Below are positions 34,578 to 45,784 of a stretch of 64,000 nucleotides of DNA, piece by piece. Source of the DNA: Myxocyprinus asiaticus (lineage: Eukaryota > Chordata > Actinopteri > Cypriniformes > Catostomidae); the NCBI RefSeq assembly GCF_019703515.2, contig NC_059388.1, positions 5,421,979-5,485,978 on the forward strand. Direction: 5' to 3'. The notes under the pieces are model-generated. The model did no database searches and was not told the origin of the DNA. It saw only the letters and a program-made list of their open reading frames with translations. Positions within the stretch are counted from its first letter, which is position 1. Each line of letters begins with the position of its first letter. Position numbers and translations under genes: made by a program.

Positions 34578-34709
34578 GAGCATTTCTGATCCCATATTTC
34601 ACTACTCTGGTGTTTGCCGGTATCCCACTGTTTCTGCTGGAGACGGCGCTAGGACAGTTTACGTCAGTGGGGGGGCTGGGAGTATGGAAACTAATACCCA
34701 TGATGAAAG
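34578..34709 (+). CDS. slc6a1: slc6a1-like exon 2 (TM2)
   Basis: Acceptor TCTTTAG, then 132 bp encoding [40 protein letters not shown] and MMK, and a GTATGA donor. This is TM2 and the start of the first intracellular loop of SLC6 transporters. The GQFTSxGG motif is family-wide. Length equals that of the corresponding GAT-1 segment, and the reading phase joins the expected GGA codon from exon 1. No lesion seen. Confidence 0.92.
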
Positions 34710-35080
34710 GTATGAAATGTGCACACACAAGTTTACTGAGCTAAATACTTGGGTATTCCTATTGACTTGTTCTAAATTTAAAAGAGCAGTAAGGTGTTTT
34801 GCTAACTTCCATCATTTTGCTTCAACTTCAACCATATGCCTTTTTTTTTTTTTTAACTTACCCTGTGTATGCCAACCCAATGTCAGCAAACCTGAATGTG
34901 CAAAATGATTGACAGGCAGAGAGCATTTCTGATTGGCTAGTTTTCTGTGGGCCATGCCCCTGGCTCTAGAGACTGGTCTGGTTTCTCATGAGACCTAATT
35001 ACGTGATATCTGTCAATTAGCAGGGACATTTTGGTCTTCCAAAAAGCTAATAAATAAATAAACATAATTTAAATTATAGC
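34710..35080 (+). other. intron with no visible TM3 exon
   Basis: The next GAT-1 segment (TM3, including the substrate-contacting tyrosine) should follow. No stretch encoding its aromatic-rich helix was found from here to the exon at 46384. Confidence 0.5.
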
Positions 35081-36330
35081 CGCAAGCGGCAATCATCGGG
35101 GTTGGACCCACATGTGAAGAAATAAACAATATTATCAGAATTGACAGAAATGATCCAGTGGATGCCAAATAATACAAACTGACAGAAATGATCCTCACTA
35201 ACCTAAATTTGCTGAAAATTGTGTACCAAAATTTTGAAGCTGTAAAACGCACATAAAGGAATCATAAAATTAATCCATATGACTCCACTGGTTGAATCCA
35301 TATCTTTTGTGCAAAATAATTCAAGAGTTATGGCCCAAAATGTGATTTTTGTTTGTTTTATTTGTTTTTGTCTGAGTCAAATTAAGTCTCTACTATATTC
35401 TGGTGCAGAGATATGTGATTTGTTACATGGTTGCTAGGGTAACCCTATTTGGTTGCTAGGCAGTTACCAAGGTGATACTCGAAAGGCTTCTTGCTACCCT
35501 GAGTCAAATTAATGAAACCGGAAGTCGCAAAGATGTTCTGGTGCAGAGATATGTGATTTGTTACTTGGTTGCTAGGGTAAACCCATCTGGTTGCTAGGCA
35601 GTTAGTCCAGTGAATGAAACCAGAAGTCTCTAAGACATTCTGATCCTGAGATCCCCATCTAAGCATTTTGAATGGAAGTCAATGGGGTTTGGTTGCTAGG
35701 GTGCTCTAAATGGTTTCTAGGGCATGGCTAAGTAGTTTCCATGATGATACCTGAATTCTGATTGCTCACCCAAGTAAAACAAGCCAACTGTCATTTCTCT
35801 AGGATATTCTGATCCAAAAATATCATACTCATCCATTTTGAATGGAAGTCAATGGGGCTGGTTGCTAGGGTACTCTAAATGGTTGCTAGGGTGTGGCTAA
35901 GTAGTTTTTCAAGTGGATACACGAAGACTGATTGCTCACCCAATTGAAAGAAGCCAACTGTCATGTCTGTAGTCCATTCTGATCCAAAGATATCCCTCTC
36001 AGCCATTTTTAATGGAAGTCAATAGGGCTGGTTGCTAGGATGCTCTAAATGGTTGCTAGGGTGTGGCTAGCCAGTGGCCAGAGAGATTGTTATTGGCTGA
36101 TTACTAACCTGACTCAAAATATCCAATCCCCAAGTGTCTACAAAATTCTGTTCTGAAGATATCCTTCTGAGCCATTTTGAATGGAAGTTTATGGGGGTGA
36201 TTGCTAGGGTGCTGTAAATGGTTGCTAGGGCATGGCTACGCCATTTCCAAGATGATACTTAAAGACTGATTGGTAGCCCAAGTGAAATGAGCCTGCCCCT
36301 ATGTCCCTACGACATTCTGATTGGGAGATA
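35081..36330. repeat. tandem repeat array with ~170-bp period
   Basis: ATTCTGATCCAAARATATC recurs at about 35637, 35808, 35979, 36147 and 36314 (spacings 171, 171, 168, 167). Each is followed by CATTTTGAATGGAAGTCAAT, GGTTGCTAGGGTGCTCTAAA and GCTCACCCAAGTGAAA-type phrases. Two earlier, more diverged units start near 35398 and 35537. The left edge carries GCCGCAAGCGGCAATCATCG. Non-coding. Confidence 0.8.
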
Positions 36331-39180
36331 TGATCCCACAAAATTCATTGTCTTGCCATACTAGGAAAAAAACAATTGATTTCATGGGCAAGAGCCTTGC
36401 CATAGTATGCCTATGGGGCATTATTGGGCTGGTTTTAAGGAAGCATTTTACAGTTTTCGGACGCAGCAATATAGAAATGATGTGAGACAGAAACGGGGAT
36501 AATGGAAAAATAAACACATAATATAATTCCAGACATATGTAAACATATCCCTAAAAAATGTGACAGTTAATCATGTATGGCAACTTGACAAATATGTTTT
36601 CAATATTTTAAGGATATGTAAAAATTAAGGTGACATTTGATTATCTATAATCATTTTGGAAATCACAGATTTATTTGCAAACTAATATTATAAAAGTCAG
36701 AAGACATTGTCAGTGTACCACGTTTCTTCAAATAAATTTATATGCATTCATACACTTATGAAAGCCTTAGACTTAAAATGATTTCTTATCCTGTGGCTCC
36801 CTCTGGTGGACAAAAATAGTATTACATTTTTCATTTCATTAGTATTACAGCTTTTCATTGAAATGGCTTATTATTTAAAATTTGCTGTTAGTCCCCCGTT
36901 CATCATAAATCCATGAAATTTAGTATGATTCCTCAGAATGTCATGTTTTCCATATTTACACAGTTTTGTAAAGTTTGGCATTTGTGCACACAAGATACAG
37001 GAATATTAGTCATAATGGGCCACACTAGTCAAATATATCGAATTGTATCTTCTAGACGATTTAATGGGTCAAGATTCTTTTGATAACTTTTTGCCTGCAT
37101 GGTCTAGCACTGACCTGGCCAAGTTTGGTGAAGATCTGATTAATGCCCTAGGAGGAGTTCGAAAAAGTAGGGTTTTCAGTAAATTAGAATGGCAGAAACA
37201 TTTTATAAAATGAAACAAAACTGAGATATACATTTTGTAGGACTTGACGCAAGGATTTCGAGGTAAAAAGCATTTTGATTTTAATGTGCTCGGATGTGGA
37301 GTAATTAGCAAAAACATAAATGTTTTTGTTACAGCGCCACCTTGTGGCCGATTCTCACAAAACTTGGTAAACAGACTCATTTTGACACTGTGTGTGAATA
37401 TCTCAAGTTTCGTAATGGCCAGCCATTCAGATTTTATGTTATTAGCTGCTGAAATTTTATTGGCTGCTGGCGGCCATGTTTATTGATTTTTCCAAATAAT
37501 ATTTGAGTGATATTTTAGCCTTTGGGCCATAGAAGATGCAAACCAATTTTTAACAGCTGTGGAGTTATGAGCATTTTTCTGTTGTAGCACCCCCTATTGG
37601 TGGAATTTGACGCGACTTGGTGTGCAGCCTCAGAATTTCCTGTTGTCTATGAGTGTCTAGTTTCGCTACATTTGGACTTTTAGTTTGGTAGATATAGGTC
37701 AATTTTGATTACATGGACAATGCCTGACCAGTTCATTGGCTTATATCTTCGTAACGCTTTGACAAAATAAAATTATTTTGATAAATTTTTGTAACAAGCT
37801 TCCATAGATGATGCATACCATACAATTTCGTGCAAATCCAACATACGGCCATGGAGGAGTTAAAAAAAGTAAATTTTCCCGAAAATTCAAAATTGCAGAA
37901 AATGTTATAGATGGAAATGAAATCGGAGACATACAATTTGTAGGGCTTGACTCAAGGAATCAGAGGAAAAAATAATTTTGAATCTAGCCCTTACGGTTTC
38001 AAAGTTATGAACACAAACGCAAAGAAGCTTATTATAGCGCCACCTAGTGTCTGACGGATTGGTGTGTGGGTGCCTGAGTAGTGGGAGGGATTTGGAACCA
38101 TTACAGTGCCACCAGGAGGCAGAGGTGCGTAATATTTGTGTGCGTCCTCAGAATGACCTCATACATAAGTGTACCAAATTTGGTGATAATATCTCAATCT
38201 GTTCAAGAGTTATAACCATTTTAGTAAAAGTGGCCACACCCACTATGAACATTTTGGCATACCATTTGACGATAAATTAAAATTTTACAATTCCTTTGAT
38301 AACTTTTCATTTTGTGACTCCAGAGTATGTTTCTGCACTGGTTTGGTTCTATTTGGGCAAATGGCCTACGACTAGTTCGAAAAAGTAATCTTTTAAAATT
38401 ATCTCAAGTTAAAGTTGTTTAGAATGAGGAAGTTTACAGCATGGTCTGAATAACGTGTTTCTTTTTTAAACACAGCGGCATATACAACAATTTACATGCA
38501 TGTAAAACACCATAGCGCCTCCCGATGGCCAATTTTTGTCAAATTTTGCACAGACCTTTTGGGCCAAGAGACAAATAGGCATACCAAGTTTAGTTCCGAT
38601 CGGCCTTATTTAACCCTATATAAATGCTGCTGAAAACGTATTGGTCGATGGCGGCCATGTTTTTAAAGATATGCAACTGTAATGGCACCTTGGACAAAGA
38701 CAGTGCATGCAAAATGTCAAGTCAATTGGACCAATGATTCCACAATTAGAGCCATTTTTAGTTTTTTATTTATTATAGTGCCACCAAGAGGCAAAGGAGT
38801 GCAATATATTTTGTGTGTCCTCACAATGAGCCCATACATACATGTACCAAATTTGGTGATAATATCTCAATCCGTTCAAAAGTTATAACCATTTATGTAT
38901 TCAAATGTATTCATTTGACCATACAGCAATTCTAACATCTATTGTTTTATCAAACCATTTTTCTCAATCATGCCAGATGGCACAAGAACACATCACAAAA
39001 ACATAATGGAATTTTTGATGCCTTGTTTGGCATCAAAGCAGTGCAGGGGGAACCTGAAACAAAACCAGCATTTGTTTTTATCAATGCATTGTGCTTCTTT
39101 TTTAACAATTTAATTTGCCATCCATTGCTTTATTCATTTTGCTATGTTCTTTAACTTAATTATTTAATAAATTGAAGGAG
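36331..39180. repeat. complex dispersed repeat with recurring GCGCCACC motifs
   Basis: Motifs of the type AGCGCCACCTAGTGNC occur at about 37333, 37583 (CACCCCCTATTGGTGG), 38034, 38104, 38510 and 38774. A ~60-bp phrase TACCAAATTTGGTGATAATA followed by TCTCAATCYGTTCAARAGTT is nearly identical at about 38170 and 38846. The spacing indicates successive internal duplications. No protein-coding potential beyond chance frames. The element class is not known to me. Confidence 0.65.
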
Positions 39181-39224
39181 GGACCATATATATGTACCAG
39201 AATATCATAGAAACTTTGACTTGG

Positions 39225-39419
39225 GCCAGTAAGCAACCACACAGAACACCCTCTATACCACCCAAGTAACACCTTAGCAACCACCTAGAAATGCCTTAGC
39301 AATAACTCATAACACCTTAACATCCACATAACAATGCCCTGGCAATGATCCAGACCACCCAAGCAACACCTAAGCAGTCACGTAGCAACCCAGAACACCC
39401 ATACAAATGCAAAGCAACA
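39225..39419. repeat. satellite, left segment (AGCAACCACC-type)
   Basis: Short units such as CACCTTAGCAACCACCTAG, CAACACCTAAGCAGTCAC and AGCAACCCAGAACACCC. It breaks off at AAAGCAACA where the DIRS element begins, and the array resumes with AAGCTG at its right edge (42962). Confidence 0.8.
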
Positions 39420-39474
39420 TCTTGGTTACTGATGTAACCTCTGTTTCCTGATGGAGGGAACGAGACGTTGTGTC
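39420..39474. repeat. DIRS terminal repeat (left edge)
   Basis: TCTTGGTTACTGATGTAACC followed by CTCTGTTTCC and GAGGGAACGAGACGTTGTGTC. Reverse-complement partner at 39705-39759 with about four mismatches. Between the two lies a GTATAAAAGGAG TATA-like box near 39604. Confidence 0.88.
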
Positions 39475-39704
39475 AATGTAGTGACACTAGGGGTTCAATC
39501 TTGAGAGCCCCAATCATCTTTGCTTAAAATAGAAAAGGCCATTCATTGGCGATGAATTTGGCGAGTGGAATTTGCATGCCACCCTCTGCCCCGGACATAT
39601 GGGTATAAAAGGAGATGGCATGCATCACTCATTCAGATTTATGCTGAGGAGCCGATAGAGAGACCCGGCCATGTCAGCGGCCGGTTCAGCGCCGCAGCAG
39701 GAGG

Positions 39705-39778
39705 GACACAACGTCTCGTTCCCTCACTCAGGGAACAGAGGTTACATCAGTAACCAAGACGTTCCCTGTCTGTCACTC
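39705..39778. repeat. DIRS internal complementary region
   Basis: 39705-39759 is complementary to the left terminus and 39761-39778 (GTTCCCTGTCTGTCACTC) is complementary to the right terminus. In DIRS elements such a region is proposed to align the two ends when the circular intermediate is formed. Confidence 0.85.
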
Positions 39779-39938
39779 ATTCGACATTGTGACTCATCAT
39801 ACAGGATTACCAAGGGGGAATCACCATGCATGGAGCACTGAGCCCGAGCACACGGGCTCCCCTGAAAAGGGGAATACCATGAGTACTGGGCCTGATGGCA
39901 TTACTCCTCTGCCGAGTTTCTCGCCGAACAGTGCTAAA

Positions 39939-40496
39939 TTAGTAAAGAGGCGTCCGGAGTTCACCAGGTATGGGGAACCATGAAAAAAGCACTTGCAGGT
40001 TCACCATCTGGTCCCAAAAAGGAGTGGTGGGAATTTTGGGCTTGTAACCGGGCCAGGGTCTCAAGATCACATGAGAGTGTGCCGGCCCGAACTCCAGGCA
40101 TTCGCTGGTAACAGAGAGCGCCTGCAGGTCCCCCACCCTCTTGATGGAAGTGAGCGCCACCAGGAGGGCCGTCTTCAGAGACAGAGTGCTGAGCTTGGCC
40201 TGCTCCAGGGGCTCAAGGGGGGCTCTCTGTAGGGCAGATAGGACCACAGAGCGATCCCAAGAGGGGGTCAGGCGCGGTATAGGAGGATTCAATCTCCTCG
40301 CACCTTTGAGGAACCTGTTGATCAGGTTGCGCTGTCGTGAGGACTGCCGTCCAGTGAATCGTTGTGAGCTGCTATGGCAGCCACGTATAATTTCAGGGTA
40401 GAGGGAGAAAGCCGTCTCTCCAGCCCTTCCTGAAGGAAAGACAGCACAGACCAGATGGTGCATCTCTGTGGGTCTTCCCCACGAGATGAACACCAA
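39939..40496 (-). pseudogene. DIRS tyrosine recombinase, N-terminal and middle part
   Basis: Minus-strand frame of 185 codons with RFLKGARRLNPPIPRLTPSW, LSALQRAPLEPLEQAKLST, LSLKTALLVALTSIKRVGDL and QALSVTSECLEFG. These are the core blocks of the DIRS tyrosine recombinase, including the S-x-KRVGDLQAL segment around the first catalytic arginine. The frame runs out before the C-terminal HxxR...Y region, so the copy is incomplete. It lies at the expected place between RNase H and the internal complementary region. Confidence 0.8.
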
Positions 40497-40849
40497 TTAG
40501 CAAAAAGACGTCACTTCAAGGCATACAGTAGAGGGGGCCCTGGCCTGAGTGATCATGTCTAACACCGCTGGTGGGAGACCTGCTAGGTCTTCCACATCCT
40601 GTCAAGGAGGCAGTCGTGGAGATTTCAGAGGTCCGGCCGCGGGTGCTGGAGCATGCCAGGGAGGTGCTACTGTCAGGAGCATCAGATCCGAGAACCAAGT
40701 CCGGTTGGGCCAGTACGGTGCAACGAACAGGACTTGCTGCTTGTCCTCCATAGAGGAGTCTTGGGAGGCGAACAGGTCTACCTGTGCCTACCTGAATCTC
40801 TCCAAAATCAGCTGGACTACGTAGGGGTGGAGTCTCCACTCCCCGCGGA

Positions 40850-42002
40850 GCATTACCTGCCATGAGAGCGCGTCCGCTGCCCAGTTGAGGATGCTCGGAA
40901 GGTGAGTGGCTCACAGAGACTTCAAGGTCTGCTGACTCCAAAGGAGGAGGCGGTGGGCGAGTTGAAATATGTGATGCGAGTGTACGCCACCTTGGTGGTT
41001 TATGTACGCTATGGTCGCTGTGTTGTCAGTTTGAACCAACATATGCTTGCCTTGAATCAACAGTTGGAGCCTCTTCAGTGCCAGCAATACCGCCGGCAAC
41101 TCTAAGCAGTTGATATGCCATTGGAGTCGGGGCCCTGCCCAGAGCCCCGAAACTGCCTGCCTGTTGCACATGGCACCCCAGCCTGAGTTTGAGGCATCTG
41201 TCATGACCACGATGCGCCTTGAGACCAGCTCTAGGGGAACACCTGCCTGTAGAAGTGCAAGGTCCGACCAAGGGCTGAAAGTCTGACGGCACTGTGTGCC
41301 AAGGCGCCATGCGCACCTCAGGATTCGAGTCTGTAGCCAGTGATGAAGTGGTCTCATATGCATCAACCCGAGGGGGAGAACCGCCGCCGAGAATGTCATA
41401 TATCCCAGGAGCCTCTGAAATTTTTTCACTGGTGCCACTACCTTCTGCCTGAAGGTCTTCAGGCAGGTCAGCGCTGACTGAGCACGTTCGGTTGCAAGAC
41501 ATGCCCTGAGAGTGACCGAGTCCAACTCCATACCGAGAAAAGAGATGCTCTGAGCTAGGATTAGCCAGTCGTCGAGATAATTGAGAATGCGTATGCCCTT
41601 CTCCCTCAGTGTGGCCAGGGTAGCCTCTGCGACCTTGGTAAAGACACGAGGAGACAGGGACAGACCAAAGGGGGGGACCTTGTACTGGTATGCTCATCCC
41701 TTGAAGGCAAACAGAAGAAAGGGTCTGTGTCGAGGAAGGATCGATACATGAAAGTACGCGTCCTTCTGGTGGATGGCCGCGAACCAATCCTGATGTCGTA
41801 CTGACGGCAGGATGCACTTCAGCGTTAACATCCTGAACGGAAGCCTGTGTAAGGCCTTGTTCAGGACACGAAGGTCCAAGATTGGGCTCGACCCTCCTCC
41901 TATCTTGGGCACGATAAAATAAGGGCTGTAGAAGCCCTTGCACAACTCAGCTTCGTGGACGGGCTCTATTGCTCCCTTCACCAGAAGGATGGCAACCTCC
42001 AT
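40850..42002 (-). pseudogene. DIRS reverse transcriptase-RNase H
   Basis: One frame runs from 42002 to about 40911 apart from a single TGA at 41691-41693. Blocks: FIVPKIGGGSSPILDLRVLN, WFAAIHQKDAYFHV, then after the stop AYQYKVPPFGLSLSPRVF and LNYLDDWLILAQ with catalytic YLDD at 41568-41579, LLGYMTFSAAVLPLGLMHMR, and the RNase H-like VVMTDASNSGWGAMC, WHINCLELPAVLLAL, LVQTDNTATIAYINHQGG. A second TGA at 40911-40913 is followed in the same frame by ATHLPSILNWAADALS. Both stops sit where family members normally have CGA arginine, so CpG deamination is likely. The overlapping 305-codon frame at 41026-41943 is a shadow. Confidence 0.87.
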
Positions 42003-42122
42003 CTGTGTGCTCTATCTGGGGGAGCTCGACATATCCCTTAGCCACTCTGCCGTCAAGGGTAGTTAGTATGGATGAGCCCGCGAAGTGTGTACGGGCAGAA
42101 AAAGGTGCCTTCCACGACTTCG

Positions 42123-42796
42123 TTAGCTCCTCGTGCACTTCCGGGAAGAAAGGCACTGGAAACCCAGAAACCAATCATCCAGCTGCGAATGCTCAGGGCA
42201 GGGTGGAGGATTCCACTTCAGCCCTATGTTTGCAGCTGCCCGGGCAAGCACGACTGCCATCTCAGCATACGCCTCATCCTGTGCTCTACCGCCCATGGGC
42301 AGGAGCTCAGAAGATTCGTCCACTTCCGATAGCAGAAGCCCACCCTCCGATGCTGCGACCGAAATCTCATCCTTGTCGCTAGCTGCGAACGACACATTAA
42401 ATACACCCTGAGGCGGGTCGTGTGTATTGCTCGACAGCTCTTCCGGATAGAACGAGCGTGCTGGGGGATGGGAGGTCTGCGGGGACTGAGCCAGTGAAAA
42501 CACTCCCATATCCACATCCAGATCGCCCACGGTGCTTGCCGACCCGGCCAGCTGAGCATCACCCCAGAACAGAGCGGGTCGGGGAGCAGCCGCGGTGGCT
42601 CCTTGCTTCATGAAAAAGGAAGTGAGCCGCAACCACAACGTTCTGATGGGCATGTTCTTGCAATGAGAACATAACCCTTCCACGAAAGCTGCCTTGGCAT
42701 GCTGGCGCCCCAAGCACTCGAGAAGGGAGAGATAACGGCCACATCCAGTAGCTCAAATGTGGAAGGCATCTTTAAAAAGACACCAAGCATTTGCAC
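42123..42796 (-). pseudogene. DIRS gag-like frame
   Basis: The minus-strand frame at 42123-42713 begins MGRQHAKAAFVEGLCSHCKN, followed by LWLRLTSFF and a Ser/Asp-rich middle (VAASEGGLLLSEVDES), then AEMAVVLARAAANIGLKWNP and PEHSQLDDWFLG. The placement before the reverse transcriptase and the CxxC-containing start resemble the gag-like protein of the second DIRS copy (47145-48500), where CVSCLG and HCDLMNICMLRTRLASF appear. Function is inferred from position and composition. Confidence 0.7.
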
Positions 42797-42961
42797 AAGC
42801 TCTTTTAGAAGGAAATATACTCTTTTGAATATACTCTTTTAGCACCTGCGGACTCAGCCGCCGAAGTGCCCAGGGGAAGCACAACACTCGACCGTGTGAG
42901 GGTGACCGCTGATATGTGCCGTAAAATCCAGCAGCATAAACAAAAGAGTGACAGACAGGGA

Positions 42962-44290
42962 ACAAGCTGACAACCACTCAGAACACCTCTGCAACTGCAT
43001 AACAATGCACAAGCAATCACTCAGAACACCTCAACAACAATGTAGTAATCCCTTGGCAATGATCCAGAATATCCAAGCAACATCCTAGCAACACCACAGC
43101 AATCACCAAGAACACCCAAGCAAACACAGAAACATGTTAAGAACCACTAAGAACACCTTAGCAACCACATAGCAACATGCTAAAAATCCCTTAGAATACA
43201 TTAACAAGCAAGTAGCAACAACCCTGGCAACATCCCAGAAGACCCAGGCAACCATAATATGTACTGTTGAAACAAGATGAAAACCACTCAGAAGACCTAA
43301 ACTATTGCATAGCAATGTCCTAGCAACTACCCAGAACTCCCTAGCAACCACACAGCAACACACTAAAAAAATCAATTAGAACTCATTAACAACCACATAG
43401 CAACGACTCTGCAACCACCCAGAACACCCTCGAAACCACCCAAGCAACACTATATCAATCACACAGCAACGCCCTCATTACTACCCAAAACACCTAGGCA
43501 ACCACAAAGCAACAAGCTGAAAACCACTTAGAACACATTAGCAACCACTTAGAAATGGCCTAGAAATCACTCATAACACATTAACAACCACATAACAATA
43601 CCCTGTTATCCCAACGATCCAGATCACCCAAGCAACACCTTAGCAATCATATAGCAATGCCTTGGTAACAACCAGAACACCCAGGCAACCGCAGAGCAAT
43701 AACAGAAATCCACTCAGAAAACCTTGCAACTGCATAGCTATGCCCAAGCAACCACTCAGAACACCTCAACAACCACACAGTAATCCCTTGGCAATGATCC
43801 AGAATACCCAAGCAACACCACAGCAACCACCAAGAACACACAAGCAAACACAGGAACATGTTAAGAACCACTAAGAACACCATAGCAACCACATAGCTAC
43901 ACTCTAAAAACCACTTAGAACACCTTAACAACCACATAGCAACACCCTGGCAACACCCCAGAAGACCCAGGCAAACATACTATTATACTGTAGCAACAAG
44001 ATGAAAACCACTCAGAAGATCTAAACAATTGCATAGTAATGCCCTTGCAACCACCCAGAACACCCTAGCAGCCACACAGCAACACATTTAAAACCACACT
44101 TAGAACACCTTAAAAACCACATAGTAACACCCTGGCAACCACCCAGAACACCCACTCAACCATGTATTGTAGCAACAAGCTGAAAAGCATTCAGAAGACT
44201 TAAACAACTGTAAAGCAATGTCCTAGCAACCACCCAGAACACCCTAGAAACCACATAGAAACACATAAAGCAATGTCCTAGCAATCACAC
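42962..44290. repeat. hierarchical satellite, main segment
   Basis: Base phrases of ~20-22 bp (CACCCAGAACACCCTAGCAA, CCACATAGCAACACCCTGGC) are organised in longer units. Each unit is marked by CAACAAGMTGAAAACCACTC followed by AGAAGACCTAAACAA, seen at about 43267, 43990 and 44171, with related versions at 43507, 45933 and 46080. Higher-order spacing varies from ~150 to ~240 bp. Minus-strand open frames here are hydrophobic artefacts of the repeat. Confidence 0.85.
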
Positions 44291-45784
44291 AGAGCACTAG
44301 TGTTAAGTCAGAGTCTTTAAACAATTGAGTCCGAGTTGAGTCCAAGTCCAAAAGGGGCCGAGTCAGACTCAAGATCGAGTCCATAACAGGCCAAGTTGAG
44401 TCCAAGTCCGAATGAATCTGTTCATGAATCTGAATTAAAATTGTAACCGTAAACCCAACTTTAATATTATAAGCTTATTTTAAACTTCACAGCTAAGAAA
44501 AACAGTTTGTCAATATAAATGTAACAAAAACACCTCTGTTGCCTTTCATATATATATTGTATGATTAGTATCCTGCTGAACAAATTTCAAAGTGGTTTCA
44601 GAATGAAAGCATATGCTTTAGGTGTATGAAGACAAAACTGTCATTCAACACACTTCTTCTTGCCTTCTGTTGACATTTAAATTATTTGTTGCTTTTTCCC
44701 CTCCACTCAAACATAGACTAAAGAAAGTGAAAGCTGCGTTAGTCATTACAACCATGGTTTGTTTCGAATTTTAATTTAGTTTTAATTTCTACTTAATTTT
44801 CAATCTGTCAATTCAATTTAATTATGTTTTATTTAAAATTATCCCTATCTAAAGAAATAAGCCTATACTGAGATTTCTTTCTGATTCTTTTTTCTCTATC
44901 TGCCGACTGATTTGGGAAAATAAATAGCCTACTGTACAAATGAGTCAACACAGTAGTAATTAGCACTCGTTGAGAAGTTACGTTTCACGATTTAAATGCT
45001 ACATCCAAAAACACTGGAAAAGCCCACTGATAATATAAGGGCCAAAAAATAAAAAAAAATAAAAGAATTGATATTTACTTGAGCGGCAGCCGCGTTGGTC
45101 TGCAATCAGTCTGAAATCTTTAAACACCAACCAAAGAAAATTTAATTGAGCTCTTCTTTAACTGCAAAAACAATTTTGAGTCATACATTTAACAGAATTG
45201 TCCTTCAAAAGTGTCAGAGATATAAGCTAAAAAAAGATGTGCATAAGTTACCCGGTGGTTTACAATAAAAATAAAATAAACATTAAAAATAAAAATGTCA
45301 TAACCAACTAAATTCATCTCATAACATGAAATTTAGCTTCATACACAAACACTGTCATCGAATAATACATTTATTTATAGTCTATAATTAAGTTATAAAC
45401 AAAATAAATCACTGCCCAAAATATCCTAATATTTTATTGTGCATGGTTGAATGATGTGAGTGGTGGACAAATGCTGTGAAAGAATGTATTTTAAACAGCT
45501 CGTCAATGCTTTGAAAATAGTCAATCAATAATAAATAGGTGCTGATTATCTGTTTAGAGTTGCTGTCTGCTTTAGCAATAACGTCCCCCCCCCCCCCCCA
45601 AGTTAATTCATCAAGCTATTGTGGACCAGTTCAAGCTGACAACACTGTTTGGACCACAAGAAACTACAGAAGCCTACATGTGTAGATACATTATGCCTAG
45701 AAAGTCTTTATATCCAATAAAAATACTATTTTTATGTATTTTTATTTCAATATGCTGTTTTTAGTAAACTGTTTAAGTTTGTAA
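44291..45784. other. non-satellite segment interrupting the array
   Basis: Begins with a GAGTCCGAGTTGAGTCCAAG repeat patch (44325-44410), then AT-rich sequence without an exon. It includes a run of about 17 C residues at 45586-45600. Satellite units stop at about 44290 and resume at about 45785, so this was probably inserted or captured. No TIR, LTR or poly(A) tail was identified at the edges. Confidence 0.5.

Larger units (their letters stand above)
39420..42961 (-). mobile_element. DIRS-type tyrosine-recombinase retrotransposon, minus strand
   Basis: Minus-strand order is gag-like frame, reverse transcriptase with YLDD, RNase H, then tyrosine recombinase, the DIRS gene set. The left edge (39420-39474) is repeated inverted at 39705-39759. 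Immediately after that copy, 39761-39778 is the exact reverse complement of the right edge (42944-42961). Such an internal region complementary to both element ends is diagnostic of DIRS elements. It is inserted in the satellite without a target duplication: left flank AAAGCAACA, right flank AAGCTG, as in uninterrupted units. Few lesions, several of the CGA-to-TGA type. Confidence 0.9.

Noticed and set aside
41026..41943. 305-codon minus-strand frame
   Set aside because: Out-of-frame shadow of the DIRS reverse transcriptase, which is read in the frame containing YLDD and the RNase H blocks.
43103..43937. Minus-strand open frames encoding hydrophobic, Cys/Val-rich peptides resembling membrane proteins
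   Set aside because: They are translations of the AGCAACCAC satellite; periodic residues mirror the DNA repeat.
42962..44290. Regularly spaced repeats considered as a CRISPR-like array
   Set aside because: No constant repeat with unique spacers. It is a degenerate eukaryotic satellite in a vertebrate genome.
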